Source of the DNA: Brachionus manjavacas
Lineage: Eukaryota; Rotifera; Eurotatoria; Ploima; Brachionidae
Assembly: GCA_019054805.1 (NCBI GenBank)
Contig: JAHQIY010000002.1
Span: forward strand, 7,564,001-7,628,000
Direction: 5' to 3'
Length of the DNA stretch: 64,000 nucleotides
The stretch's first letter is position 1; each line of letters begins with the position of its first letter. This document shows positions 22,725 through 32,565 of this stretch, in pieces. The translations under genes and the position numbers were made by a program. The notes below the pieces were generated by a model, which saw nothing but the letters and a program-made list of their open reading frames with translations, made no database searches and was not told the origin of the DNA.

Positions 22725-23460
22725 GCTCGTCGTTTCGACGACATCATCTTCTTCGTCTTCGAGTGATTCAATGCCAATTTTTTTGTTTGAAATTAACTCA
22801 GATGGCTGAAATTTGAGTGCTGATTTTGTTTTGATAGGTGCTCCTTATGGGTGCTTGTTTCTTCATTAATTTCAATCTATAAGCACTATCTATAATGAGG
22901 TAACAAAAATAATTTTTTAATTAAAATGCACATGTATATTTACTTAATTTCAAATTTTCCTTGTTGATGTTAATAATGCGAATTTGGTTCATTTCGAGGA
23001 TCATTGTTTCAAAATTCGACCATGTCTTTAACTTCAGTTTACTCGTGTACTTTTTACACTCATCACGTGTTAAGTTGTAAATTGCTCCACTATTCACCAT
23101 GAACGTTTTTTCACTTAAATGTTGAATTTACTTTGACTTCTTATTCCAATAAAAACCATGCAATAATTTTTTGTTTGAAATTAGTGGTTCATTGTGAAAC
23201 TCTTTGACATTAAGGTTGTTTATTCTAATACACTGGTTTGTGCTTTGATCAACTGCAGCGACTTCATCGGAACGAATATCTGACCAAAATTTAATCAGAT
23301 TTAAACGAAATTCGTTCAAAAACTCCAACAATGCGAGTTTCTTTCCGTTTAACGCTTTCTTGATTTTATCATGACTTGATTCGAGTCGGTCTTTCGTGTT
23401 TGGAATACCATCATATTATACTGGACCCATTGACTTTCAAAAAAATATTCTAAAAAAGTG
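22725..23460 (-). pseudogene. Decayed protein with C-terminal SWIM-type zinc finger (MULE transposase-like)
   Basis: The minus strand carries a 67-codon open part (23,331-23,128) with WSDIRSDEVAAVDQSTNQC and NNLNVKEFHNEPLISNKK. This is followed by FMVNSGAIYNLTRDECKKY, KLKTWSNFETMI, then KYTCAF, a stop, LKNYFCY and SAYRLKLMKK, ending near 22,730 in an acidic LEDEEDDVVETTS tail. The C-x-F-(x)n-C-(x)-x-x-x-x-A-x-RLKL arrangement resembles the SWIM finger near the C-terminus of MULE-type transposases. The usual His is replaced and an in-frame stop lies inside the finger. A frameshift by small duplication (GCACCCATAAGGAGCACC) follows. Assignment to MULE is tentative. Confidence 0.45.
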
Positions 23461-23531
23461 TCAATGATTAATTATAAGTTAATTTAGTCTTTTTTTTGTT
23501 AAATTTTTATCTAATTAGTGAATTAATATAA

Positions 23532-24235
23532 CGGGTGGCCAAAAATGGTTGTCTTAAAATTCATTGAGAAAAAAAATAGTGAACGGACAATGATATAAAA
23601 GTGAAATTTTGAGGGTTGACAGCTTTTTTTCTAGTTTCTGAAATCGGTATCTTTATAAAACTTTCTTTTCAAAATTAATCCACTCTGGCCTACTAATTGA
23701 CCCCCACATGCGACCTAGGTTGTCCTCATAAATCACCATATAAAAGTTGTGAGTTTTATATATCATTTTGTAGAGAATTTTTTTATGATTAAAATGAGCT
23801 ATAGATTGTTTTATTCCGTCTAGTTTTCGAGAAGATACAATCAAATAACACCAAAAAATGACCATTGTTCTAAAATCTAAAAAACTTGGGTGTTTTATGT
23901 TTTTATCGAATAACTTTTGATTTATTTAAGGTATTATCTTAAAATTTTGAACACATATATAATTGAATTTAAGCTTTCAAATGAATATTTTTATAAAATA
24001 AAATTTTTTTTTTGAGTCTTGATTTTCAGTATTTTTTAAACTTTAGTGCTATACATCATTAAGTTGAAAATTTCCGAGAAAACAAGGGAAAGTTACTGAA
24101 TAAAATACCTGATTTAAAAGCTTTAAGTTTATCCTTTATTTTGATATAAAATATGTGATAGTGGCCTTGTCCTAATATGAAAAAATAAAGATAGAAAAAT
24201 TTGAATTATTTTTTAAACCATTTTTGGCCACCCGT
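23532..24235. mobile_element. 704-bp MITE with perfect 20-bp TIRs and TA duplication
   Basis: The ends are perfect inverted copies, each starting ACGGGTGGCCAAAAATGGTT, and TA lies directly outside both (23,530-23,531; 24,236-24,237). The first bases resemble the ACGGRTGACAAC ends of the mariner element at 17,091-18,370, so both may belong to related Tc1/mariner groups. It encodes no transposase; a 70-codon minus-strand frame inside (23,865-23,653) has no motif. The perfect ends suggest fairly recent movement. Confidence 0.93.
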
Positions 24236-24389
24236 TATTTATTTTTGAGAGTTTCGCTCTATTATGTTTTATTAATTTTGTGAATAAAAAACCAAATTAG
24301 ATTTTGTTTAATGAAATAGTAATTATTGTACTGAATTCGTGTTTTTATGCAAATTTGTGGTGACGTTTACTGTTTACAAACTTACATTT

Positions 24390-25082
24390 AGTTTAATGAT
24401 GGATGAGATAAAAGAGCGCTGTAACTCAAGACTAAATATTATTAAATATCTATCGAATAAAAAATGGGGCCTTAAACCCAAAACATTAGGGAATTTATAC
24501 AAATCCTTAATAGGATCAATTCTCGATTATTCTTTTCCTTGTTTAAATTCACTCACAGAAACCAACATTAAAAAAATACAAGTGATTCAAAATTCAGCAG
24601 TTAGATCCATCTTGAAACAAAAATATGATACTCCCTCCAACATAATGCATCATGAGGCATATAATAAACTTAAACTACTAACAGTCTCAAATCGACTTTT
24701 TGAGTTGAGTGAGAGATATGTTAGGGCAGGACTGAGTCATTCTATTCCATTGGTTGTCAGACTTGTGGAGGAATACAAAGAAGGTTTCGAAGCAAGATAT
24801 ATTGAATACCCAACTCCATTGTGTAATTGCTACCTTACAATTTCTTCTTTTTTCCCTGAACAATCAGACATTTAAAAATATGTATCCTTTTATTCTCTAT
24901 ATCAATATATCTAATTTTAATTTTCTTCTATTTTAACTTATTTTATTTTTTCTTTTTTTTTTATATTTTTTTCTTATTTTAAACTTTATTTTATTTTGGT
25001 TTTTTTTTTTTCTTTTTTTTTTTAATCTGAAGGAGCCTTAGCTCGATACAGATATACAAATAAATAAATAAATAAATAAAAT
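24390..25082 (+). pseudogene. 5'-truncated LINE ORF2 C-terminus with intact frame, 3' UTR and (AAAT)n tail
   Basis: From about 24,396 the frame reads DEIKERCNSRLNII, SNKKWGLKPKTLGN, GSILDYSFPC, KIQVIQNSAVRSIL and HHEAYNKLKLLTVSNR, ending at 24,875. These are typical of the region downstream of RT in LINE ORF2 proteins. No stop interrupts it, so this copy is younger than the others. It is followed by a T-rich 3' UTR, the tail motif GGAGCCTTAGCTCGATACAG and about six AAAT repeats. The same family appears at 32,566-33,600 and, inverted, at 40,129-41,290. The 5' truncation removes RT, so it is dead on arrival. Confidence 0.8.
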
Positions 25083-25762
25083 AACTGACGTCCCTATTTG
25101 AATAAATTATAATAATAAAAATTAACTAAAATGTTTAATAAGCAATTCAGTTGTCAGTTCCATTATTTAAACAAATTGGTGATACAGCATTAATTACTAA
25201 AAAAGCCATTTTATCTGAAAGAAATTTGATTACTGCCTTTTTCAATAGTTTTTCCATAATCTTAAACTGCATTGACGATAATGAAATAGGTCTGTAGTTA
25301 AATATTTTTTTTTTTTATTTTTTTTTATTTTTTGTTTTTTCTGATCCGAAAGATTAACAAAAAAATAAATAAATAATGATAAATAAAATTTTGGTAGAAT
25401 ATGCTGGTAGAATAAAAATTAGGAATAAGAAAAAATAATTAGAATTTAAATGAATTAATTTTTCTGATAAAAATATTTGTTGACGCAATAATTATAGGCC
25501 TAAAATTAATAGTCTCTAAATAATTGAATTATTGTATTTACCTAAAATTTAATGTTTTCGGAATTCTTGCATTTTTGAACGACGAAAAATTAAATTTTTC
25601 AAACTTGTCAAGATTTAGACTTGTATAAGATTAGGTCGGACTTATTTTCCTGACTTTTGTGCAAGTCTGCTTCTAAATTTTTTTGACGTAATCGCTAAGA
25701 CTTTAAATTATTGAGCAGCACACTTTTTGAGACCAAATTAACCATTTAAATTTTGCTTTTAG
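25083..25762. other. Intergenic region upstream of the GTPase gene
   Basis: AT-rich. A T-run followed by CTGATCCGAAAGATTAAC and (AAAT)n at 25,335-25,380 looks like another LINE-type tail. A tract ending TTTTGCTTTTAG sits directly before the GTPase ATG and resembles a 3' splice acceptor, so an upstream non-coding exon or a spliced-leader site is possible. Confidence 0.45.
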
Positions 25763-28123
25763 ATGAGCGAAAATTTAGAAGTTTTAAATAAATTCAATTT
25801 TCTTTTAATATACAACACCAATTCGAAAGAAGAGGAAAAACAATATCATGAGTATCTATCGCATTTGGATGGTAAATTTATGCCGTTTTCGAGAAATGTG
25901 AAATTATTTTTGAATGAACTATGCATCAAGTCATATGCACTGGACGAAAAAACTTTAAGAAAAATTCCAAACATTTTTGAAACACTCCCAGACAGCTATG
26001 AACACTTTGTAGTAAACAAATATTTAATTGACTGTGCCGCGAACCTTTTATTCAGTGAACAGCTAATAAAGCTAATCTCCCTTAATTTAAATATAATAAT
26101 CGAAAACAAAAAATTTCTTCATGTTTCACTCACATTTTTGGCAATTTTGTTTACAAACTATTTTAAAAATTCTTCAAAAATGGAGCTAGAAAATACAAAA
26201 AAATATCTACTCGAATATCTAGATGATTTTAGGAGAGACGATTTTGTACCCAAGGACATAGCTATTTTTAAGCACTTAAAATTTCTTTTAGACCATCAAG
26301 ATAATTTAATAAGAGCAAAAATGCTTTCTTTCTGTGATAGTTTGAATATTCCGCTGAGTTTGACCAAAATGATTTGTCTTAGTAAGAAAAACGCAAATGA
26401 GAATCTAGAAAATTTAATTCTTTTTATCGGTCCAACTGGATCTGGTAAAACAACAGTAATAAATTATTTGAATGGAGTTGAATATCAGCGTCATCATTTA
26501 TACAACTTTTTAACTCCAAAAAAAGGTTACACAAATATTTTACAAGTAGGTTATGGAAGCTCCTCGGAAACAATGACTCCTCAATGTGTCAGATTGGAAA
26601 ATTTGGATTTATGCGACACAGCTGGTTTTTTTGACAATAGAGATGGTGATATTGGTATTTGTTCAGCTTTAAGTTTACCGATAATTGTTTCACATTCTAA
26701 AAAAGTTCAAGCAATTGTTGTTGTAATTGAAAGTGAATCATTGGATTTTTCAAAAGGAAACAGAGGAGAAATATTCCGAAAAGTTTGCCAAAGCTTTGGA
26801 CAGCTAATTATAGATTTTGACAATAATCAGGAAAAAATTAAAAACGTTTTGTTTGTAATAAATGATAAGTCGAATCAAATATTGAGCAAAGATGAATTTA
26901 AGCAAAAAATAGAAAATTTTCTAGTTCAATATGATCAAGAAGTTTTTGGTGAAAAAACATCTGATTTAATTACACAATATAGTCTCAAAGTTACAAAATT
27001 ATGTAGAAAACTAGAAACACTTTCGTATTGTAATTCAATGATAGAAGAATTGAAACATGAAGAATTGAAACATAAAGAATTGAAATCTGAAAAATATACA
27101 AAATTTTTAATGATGTTTATAAACGATTTGATTCTTCAAATTAGTGAATATGATCACGATGATGAAACTGTAGATATTTTGAAAAATCAGATTAAAATAT
27201 TAGAAAATTCAAAAGGACTTTTTCCTGAAAATTTTAACATTTTTGAAGGGATCGAGTCTGAATTAATGCACAAAATTTGTGAAACACAAGATGAAATAAA
27301 TAAGCTCAATACTTGGATAAAAGAAAAAAGAGGAGAACAATTAATTTCTTCTATGATGTTAAATGAGTTTAAATTAGAGAATGAAATAAATAACGAAGTT
27401 CTTGAACTAATAGAATCACAAAATGACAGTGAAATCAATACCGAAAATAAAATCAAGTATTTTTTAGCTCATAAAGGTATTCAAGGAGAGCATTTTAATA
27501 CATTAGTTAAGATGTTTTATGAAAAAAAGTGGGACGATTTTCTACAAATGATCCATAAACTGATGGAAAAAAAACAAAATATTTTTTTGATTAAATGCGT
27601 GAAATCAAATGACCAACAAGAAGATGACAAAGAACAGTTGATTTCAAGACTAAAAGATATTTGTTCGACAAATTCTGGAATAGATAAAAATTTATTTTAT
27701 TTTAGTTTACATCAAAAAAAATTTGAAAAATTAAAAGAATTTATTGAAAATTCAATCGAAGAAATTAATAACTTTTTAAGTCAATTGAATGCTTTGTATG
27801 AAAATGCTATATTTATAAATGAAAATATACAGATTACTAAGAAAAAAATAAATATAGATGAAGGAAAATTAAAAGAACTAATGTCATTAAAGGAAAATCT
27901 ACCTTATTATTTGACAAAAGAAAGTTTTGGAAGATACAATTTTTACCAAACACAAATTGAAATTCAAAAGCAGCTCTATATAGATATTTATCGAAATATT
28001 GAATATCTGGAAACTTCTATTGATAGTTTAGAAAAAGAAGAATGTGTTGACTTTGGAAGTGACTGTTTAACCGAGAAACAAAACACTTTAGGTAACTTTT
28101 TAGTTTTTTTTGCAGAGAAATAA
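25763..28123 (+). CDS. Large P-loop GTPase-like protein (AIG1-like G domain), unknown family
   Basis: A 786-residue uninterrupted frame. Residues 1-210 are helical and unassigned. A nucleotide-binding domain follows: Walker A/G1 GPTGSGKTT (223-231), a T-x-x-C pair TPQC (272-275) as in the G2 region of AIG1/GIMAP-type GTPases, G3 DTAGFFD (285-291), and a degenerate G4-like NDKSN (367-371) after a hydrophobic strand. The rest (about 420-786) is Lys/Glu-rich and predicted largely coiled-coil, with a short repeat EELKHEELKHKELK near 430. The known role of AIG1, septin and dynamin-like relatives is nucleotide-dependent assembly on membranes. That this protein does so is inference. Base composition is lower in GC than the housekeeping genes. 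The start is the ATG directly after an acceptor-like TTTTAG. It may be a complete gene or the first part of a longer one; two further unassigned coding blocks follow downstream on the same strand. Confidence 0.75.
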   Translation: MSENLEVLNKFNFLLIYNTNSKEEEKQYHEYLSHLDGKFMPFSRNVKLFLNELCIKSYALDEKTLRKIPNIFETLPDSYEHFVVNKYLIDCAANLLFSEQLIKLISLNLNIIIENKKFLHVSLTFLAILFTNYFKNSSKMELENTKKYLLEYLDDFRRDDFVPKDIAIFKHLKFLLDHQDNLIRAKMLSFCDSLNIPLSLTKMICLSKKNANENLENLILFIGPTGSGKTTVINYLNGVEYQRHHLYNFLTPKKGYTNILQVGYGSSSETMTPQCVRLENLDLCDTAGFFDNRDGDIGICSALSLPIIVSHSKKVQAIVVVIESESLDFSKGNRGEIFRKVCQSFGQLIIDFDNNQEKIKNVLFVINDKSNQILSKDEFKQKIENFLVQYDQEVFGEKTSDLITQYSLKVTKLCRKLETLSYCNSMIEELKHEELKHKELKSEKYTKFLMMFINDLILQISEYDHDDETVDILKNQIKILENSKGLFPENFNIFEGIESELMHKICETQDEINKLNTWIKEKRGEQLISSMMLNEFKLENEINNEVLELIESQNDSEINTENKIKYFLAHKGIQGEHFNTLVKMFYEKKWDDFLQMIHKLMEKKQNIFLIKCVKSNDQQEDDKEQLISRLKDICSTNSGIDKNLFYFSLHQKKFEKLKEFIENSIEEINNFLSQLNALYENAIFINENIQITKKKINIDEGKLKELMSLKENLPYYLTKESFGRYNFYQTQIEIQKQLYIDIYRNIEYLETSIDSLEKEECVDFGSDCLTEKQNTLGNFLVFFAEK

Positions 28124-28211
28124 TGCAGATTCATTTTTGGATTTAACACACCATGTAAAATCAGCAAATTCTACAAAAATTACTCATTTTAAATAACATA
28201 GTTTAGATAGT

Positions 28212-28256
28212 GGGTACTCTGCAATGTCACATTGCATAGCATATTTTTAAGTACCC
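28212..28256. repeat. Short palindromic hairpin downstream of the GTPase gene
   Basis: GGGTACTCTGCAATGTCACATTGCATAG... ends in GTACCC, and the core GCAATGT-C-ACATTGC is an exact inverted repeat. It lies about 90 bp after the stop codon. It could be a tiny foldback element or an RNA 3'-end hairpin; I cannot tell which. Confidence 0.5.
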
Positions 28257-28429
28257 TATTTTGATGACTAAAGAAATTCTAAGATTTAATTAGTTTTAAA
28301 ATATATCAAAAAAATAATCAAAATAAAGCTAAATAAGATAAAATAAAATAAAAAAATTAAGATAAATAAATAAATCTAAGTAATAAAAAGAAAATTAAAA
28401 GTGATACAATGAAATAGCTAGAAGTTTAA

Positions 28430-28646
28430 CACTAGAAGCACCAACGATTTTTTCATGTCTTTTTAATTCAAAAGTATTTTAAAAACAAATCATAAAAATC
28501 ACACAAAATAATATCATTTTTTAAAGAAAATTTTAAAATCTTCATTATTCAAAAGAGATATATGTTTTTTTAAAATCTCCTCAAAAGATACGAAGATTTA
28601 CAAATTTTTCAAACGAGTCAAAATGACTCGTTTGGTGCTTCTAGTG
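28430..28646. mobile_element. 217-bp piggyBac-like MITE with TTAA target sites
   Basis: TTAA flanks both ends (28,426-28,429 and 28,647-28,650). The ends read inward are CACTAGAAGCACCAACGA and CACTAGAAGCACCAAACGA, identical for 15 bases. A second, internal inverted repeat ACGAGTCA...TGACTCGT lies next to the right end. TTAA sites, short TIRs and a subterminal inverted repeat are the known pattern of piggyBac elements. No coding capacity. Confidence 0.9.
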
Positions 28647-28650
28647 TTAA

Positions 28651-30040
28651 ATACTAGATATTTCAAAGAAAAAAAGAACATATTCTTAGGGAGCAATTAC
28701 AGAATGGAGTTGGATATTCGATAAATCTTGATTCAAAACCTTCTATATATTCTTCTACCTGTCAGAATCCTTCGAAATGTCAAAAAAACTTACTATTAAC
28801 AGATTCAACAATTTTTTGTACGCTAAAAAAAGATTGCCAACTGTCAAAAAAAATAATGCTCTATAAACTATTAAATCTAAGATAGTTTATGTTATCTTTG
28901 ATTATATATTCAATTTAATTTTTTCCTTAAATATTGTATATCTAACATTAAGGAACTAAATTTCAAGAATTTATCTATCTCAAAATCAAAAATTTGCCTA
29001 ATTTAGTTGATTTATCTAAAGAATATTTTCCCAACTTTATGAATATCCCAATCACCAATTTTTTGAGCATGCCATTGAATAGATAATCAAAAATAAGAAG
29101 TTACACCATTCTGTTTTTTTTTCAATATATCACCAGAAAAATTCCAATCGGGGTTTCTGCCTGATTTGGTTCAGTTTTTAACCGGTAGTCCGTTACTTCA
29201 AAATTCAAAATTTCATGAATTCTAATAGACTCCAAAGTGAATGTCATGAAGCTTAGAACTTGATTGCTCTTATTTTAAAAATAATCAGCCAGCGGAAGGT
29301 GCACCTTTGGTTTTGGCTATAACAGTTCAATTATGGAAAAAGCTAAAGTCTCAAAAATTCTGGAATATAGGCGCACAACAGAAATCTTTATTTTCTTTAT
29401 TCAAAAAAAGTAGTCTCATTATAGAAAGAAAAATTCTGAATTATGCTGGTTATATTTCGATGTTTGTAAAGCTTTTAACTGAGTTCGTCATTATAATGTT
29501 TGCATTCGAACACTTGGACCCCTCTATCCGATCTCCTCATTAGACGTGTTGGAGCAGCTATTTATTCTCCCTGTTAAGTTAATCAACTTTCCAGTGATAT
29601 CGACAAAGATGTCGCTATTTCACAGTCATGACTGATTTATGATTTATAAGTTAATATGAATAAATCTGCCTCCTTATCTTATTTCCTGAAAAGTGGCTTT
29701 TCAAATGGAAAAGTCATTCTACATGATCTATGCAAAAATCTTAAAGGAAAAAATTAATCTTGACTTCAAAGTCTCCTTTAGGTTTAAAATTTAACAAATA
29801 TTTAAATGTGAAATCTTATGAATCATACAAAGTTATTTTAATCAACATTTTTGACTTGTCATAAATTTGCATAATTAATAAGATCGAGAAAATTAGACAT
29901 CTTTAAAAAGTAAAAATAAATTATAAAATAATTTCAATTTAAAAATTAAAAATTTTCTTTTATTTAAAATGTTTTGTTTGTCTTGTTGTTGTTGCTGTCG
30001 TTGTGGTGCGTCCACTGCTACATTATTTTTAAAAGAATAA
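28651..30040. other. Non-coding stretch
   Basis: No supported gene. A 78-codon frame at 29,307-29,543 has slightly better composition but no motif. CAGAATGG occurs at 28,702 and in inverted form near 29,113, too short to define an element. A CAA/GTT-type trinucleotide patch lies at about 29,985-30,005. Confidence 0.5.
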
Positions 30041-30149
30041 AGACTGTAGCGAAGTAAATCAGAAAGAGAATTTAAAGCTTTACAAAGTTTATTTATAAAC
30101 TTTTTTTCTTTTATATGATTTTTATTAATTTTACCTTCCTTTAGAATCT

Positions 30150-30330
30150 GCGTTGATGTTAGACTGATTTCACGCAAATATTTTAGTATCCTGAGCCTCA
30201 ATTGATTGAAGAAGTGTTTTCTCTTTCCAGGCATCTTCGTAGACTTTCCCTTTCAATATTCACCAAAAATCTTCTAAAGGTTTAACTTCAGGCAAATTTG
30301 CGGGTTTATCCATCTAGTTGACATGATCGA
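30150..30330 (-). pseudogene. Tc1/mariner transposase C-terminal fragment
   Basis: The minus strand reads DKPANLPEVKPLEDFW, a stop, then ILKGKVYEDAWKEKTL. This matches the conserved end of Tc1/mariner transposases, where PxxCRPIEDFW precedes LKxxVY. It parallels the PIEDFWSILKGKVY block of the element at 17,091-18,370. Only this piece remains, and it is truncated before the LINE tail at 30,350. Confidence 0.65.
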
Positions 30331-30349
30331 ATGAATTTTAAAAAAGATT

Positions 30350-30400
30350 TTTTTCTTCATGAAGAAGCTTCAGCTCGACACAGATAAGTAAATTATGATG
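30350..30400 (+). repeat. LINE 3' tail copy
   Basis: A T-rich run followed by GAAGAAGCTTCAGCTCGACA and CAGATAAGTAAATTATGATG. It matches the tails at 18,860-18,900 and 25,020-25,082 (GGAGCnnnAGCTCGnnACAG). It marks the 3' end of an otherwise unreadable LINE insertion. Confidence 0.55.
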
Positions 30401-30721
30401 AAAAGGAATCTAAGACAAAGAGGGAAAGAGAATCAGCATAAGAGGAGCATCAACCAGCTCGACAAGAAGTCGTAATGATACAAAGTTAATCATTTATTTT
30501 TAGTCTTCTAAAAAATTCTTATTAAAATTTAAAGATAGTTTGAAAAACTCTGAAGAATAGATTTTAGGTGATAAAAACTTGGAATTATGACATATAACGT
30601 GTTTTAAATTTAAGAGATTTAAAGTTAATTTAATTTAAAATAATTGTTTGATTGCTTGAAAAATTCTAAATGCACATTAAAACATTTAAATGGTAATAAA
30701 TAAATAAAATTTTAAAAAGGC

Positions 30722-32221
30722 AAGATTCTTAGCATTTTTCGGCTATCGTGGATTTATGATCACTCGCATTGGAATCCTCGTAATGGAATCATAGTTCCCA
30801 TAGAGAGAGTAGAATTAAGCTGTATCAAAGATCGAAATGGAAAAATAGTGTTTAAAACGCCAATTAGAATGGCTCAAAAAGATGAATATAGAATTCTAAA
30901 CGAGAAAGGAAAGTTTTATCAGGATCACGATCTTGGTTTAATTGAAATTGCTCCTGGTATTCAGCAAGTAAAAATTTTGTCAAATAAGAAAAATTTATTT
31001 ACAAGCACGGGAAATTTCAAAATAAAAAAAAATCATCTGGCTAAAGGAATATTAAAAGTTGAATACTATTCTGATGATATTGATGAATGCTATGCTTCTG
31101 TTAGAGTATTTGTAAAACCAAAAGAATTTGAAGATAATAAAAACTTTATATTATCTAAGAAAAATAGCATTGAAACATTTCGAAAGAACTTAGAAAAAGT
31201 AAAATTAAAAATTCAAGAATTGGAAAGAGACCAAGAAGACGAGAAATTGATTTTAGAAGCGTTAAAGAAAGGTATAAATTCAAGCGAAAAGACTGATCAA
31301 TTAATAAATATATTGGAAACACTTGGATATACTAAGCAAGAGTTTTTGGGCAATTTTTTTCGTCAATTTCCTGAAGTTTCAAAGCTAGAAGATGTCTCAT
31401 ATTTAAACACAATTCAGTCTTTGCTTGATTTAAGCGATGATGATTTGGCTGAAAGATACAAATTAAATAAAAGTCAGCTAAGATTTTATTTTTATGGCGA
31501 TGAAGCCGAAAATAGAACAGTTCTTGCTAAAGAGAGTTTATTTGGAGTTATAGGCCGTGATAAACTTAGTAGTTTAATCAATGCAGCACATTCGACTGGT
31601 GTTTCATTTTTAATTTTGAACAGAATTTTGTCAAAATTAAACAACAATGAAAATGATTTTAAAAGAAAAGATTTAAAGGCTAAATTAGCGTCATTAAAAG
31701 AAGAAAGAGAAGAACAAATTAATGAATTATACAAATGGAAAGCTAAATATGAAAAAGAAAATAAAAAAGTCGAACTACTTGATTATATCTTAGGTCTTTT
31801 TGAAAGCCTAGAAGGAACAGACCAACTTAATAGAAAAAACCTATTAAATCAATATTTTTTTTTCAAAAATTGCGAAACTATTAAAAATATTTTAGATAAT
31901 AATTTTGACATTGGCTCATTTTTGAGACAAGATACTTGTGACAAAAATGAAATAATAATGATTGAATCTCACAGCCTAAATGAAAAAGAAAATGAAAAAG
32001 AAAATGAAATGAAAGCGATTGAATATTCAAGTGAATCAGAAAGTTCATTAGAAAGTGCTTCTTTAAATTTTCAACGAAATTTGCCAGTCAAAAATATGGA
32101 ATCATTAAATTCCATATCAGATGATTTCAAATTAGAGTATATTAGTTTTGAAAATGACCAAAATGCATATTGTGCTTCAATTTGTATAAATCGGATAACA
32201 TCAGCCAAAGTAATTATTTAA
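30722..32221 (+). CDS. Uncharacterised protein, C-terminal exon (beta-rich domain plus coiled coils)
   Basis: The frame is open from 30,716 to the stop at 32,221. The part before the first in-frame ATG (30,869) already looks coding (WIYDHSHWNPRNGIIVPIER), so the exon probably begins at a splice acceptor near 30,724 or 30,732 and upstream exons are missing from my model. About 130 N-terminal residues have strand-like spacing (QQVKILSNKK, ILKVEYYSDD). A Lys/Glu-rich coiled coil follows, a middle helical part (LLDLSDDDLAERYKLNKSQ), a second coiled coil (ASLKEEREEQINELYKW), then NEKENEKENE and a Ser/Glu-rich tail. No known motif. Composition and orientation match the GTPase gene 2.6 kb upstream, so it could be its C-terminal part or a neighbour. 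I do not recognise the family. Confidence 0.6.
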   Translation, partial: KILSIFRLSWIYDHSHWNPRNGIIVPIERVELSCIKDRNGKIVFKTPIRMAQKDEYRILNEKGKFYQDHDLGLIEIAPGIQQVKILSNKKNLFTSTGNFKIKKNHLAKGILKVEYYSDDIDECYASVRVFVKPKEFEDNKNFILSKKNSIETFRKNLEKVKLKIQELERDQEDEKLILEALKKGINSSEKTDQLINILETLGYTKQEFLGNFFRQFPEVSKLEDVSYLNTIQSLLDLSDDDLAERYKLNKSQLRFYFYGDEAENRTVLAKESLFGVIGRDKLSSLINAAHSTGVSFLILNRILSKLNNNENDFKRKDLKAKLASLKEEREEQINELYKWKAKYEKENKKVELLDYILGLFESLEGTDQLNRKNLLNQYFFFKNCETIKNILDNNFDIGSFLRQDTCDKNEIIMIESHSLNEKENEKENEMKAIEYSSESESSLESASLNFQRNLPVKNMESLNSISDDFKLEYISFENDQNAYCASICINRITSAKVII

Positions 32222-32565
32222 TTCTACTTTTTAGGCTTTATTTAAAAAAATTTTTTTTTACTTTTACGTTTAAAAATGAGACTCTTTTGTTACAGAGAAA
32301 AATTTTAGCCGGAAAAAGGTCAATTTGTAAGCATCCCGGGAATTCATTTATTGCATTTTTTTATTGAAGCCTTCAATAAATAAATGATATCTTTTTCATT
32401 TATTTTATTGAAAAATGATGAAGAGATGATGAACTTTCATTTTTTTCGTTTTGCAAATTCTGCTCATTTTGTATTAACTTTTGAAATTTAAAATTTAAGT
32501 TAAAAATAAAACAAACAACTTTTTTAAAACAGTTAATAAAAGTAAAATGTAAAAACTACATTTTA
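32222..32565. other. Non-coding, possible retroelement tail
   Basis: A hairpin TTGAAGCCTTCAA followed by TAAATAAATGA lies at about 32,365-32,385, similar in style to the LINE tails elsewhere. Nothing else is recognisable. Confidence 0.4.

Noticed and set aside
28702-29120. CAGAATGG...CCATTCTG as ends of a 0.4-kb TIR element
   Set aside because: Similarity stops after about 12 bases and no target duplication is visible on the right side.
29893-30234. 113-codon minus-strand frame with a short poly-Gln run
   Set aside because: It overlaps, in another frame, the recognisable Tc1 transposase end at 30,150-30,330; the Gln run comes from a simple trinucleotide repeat.
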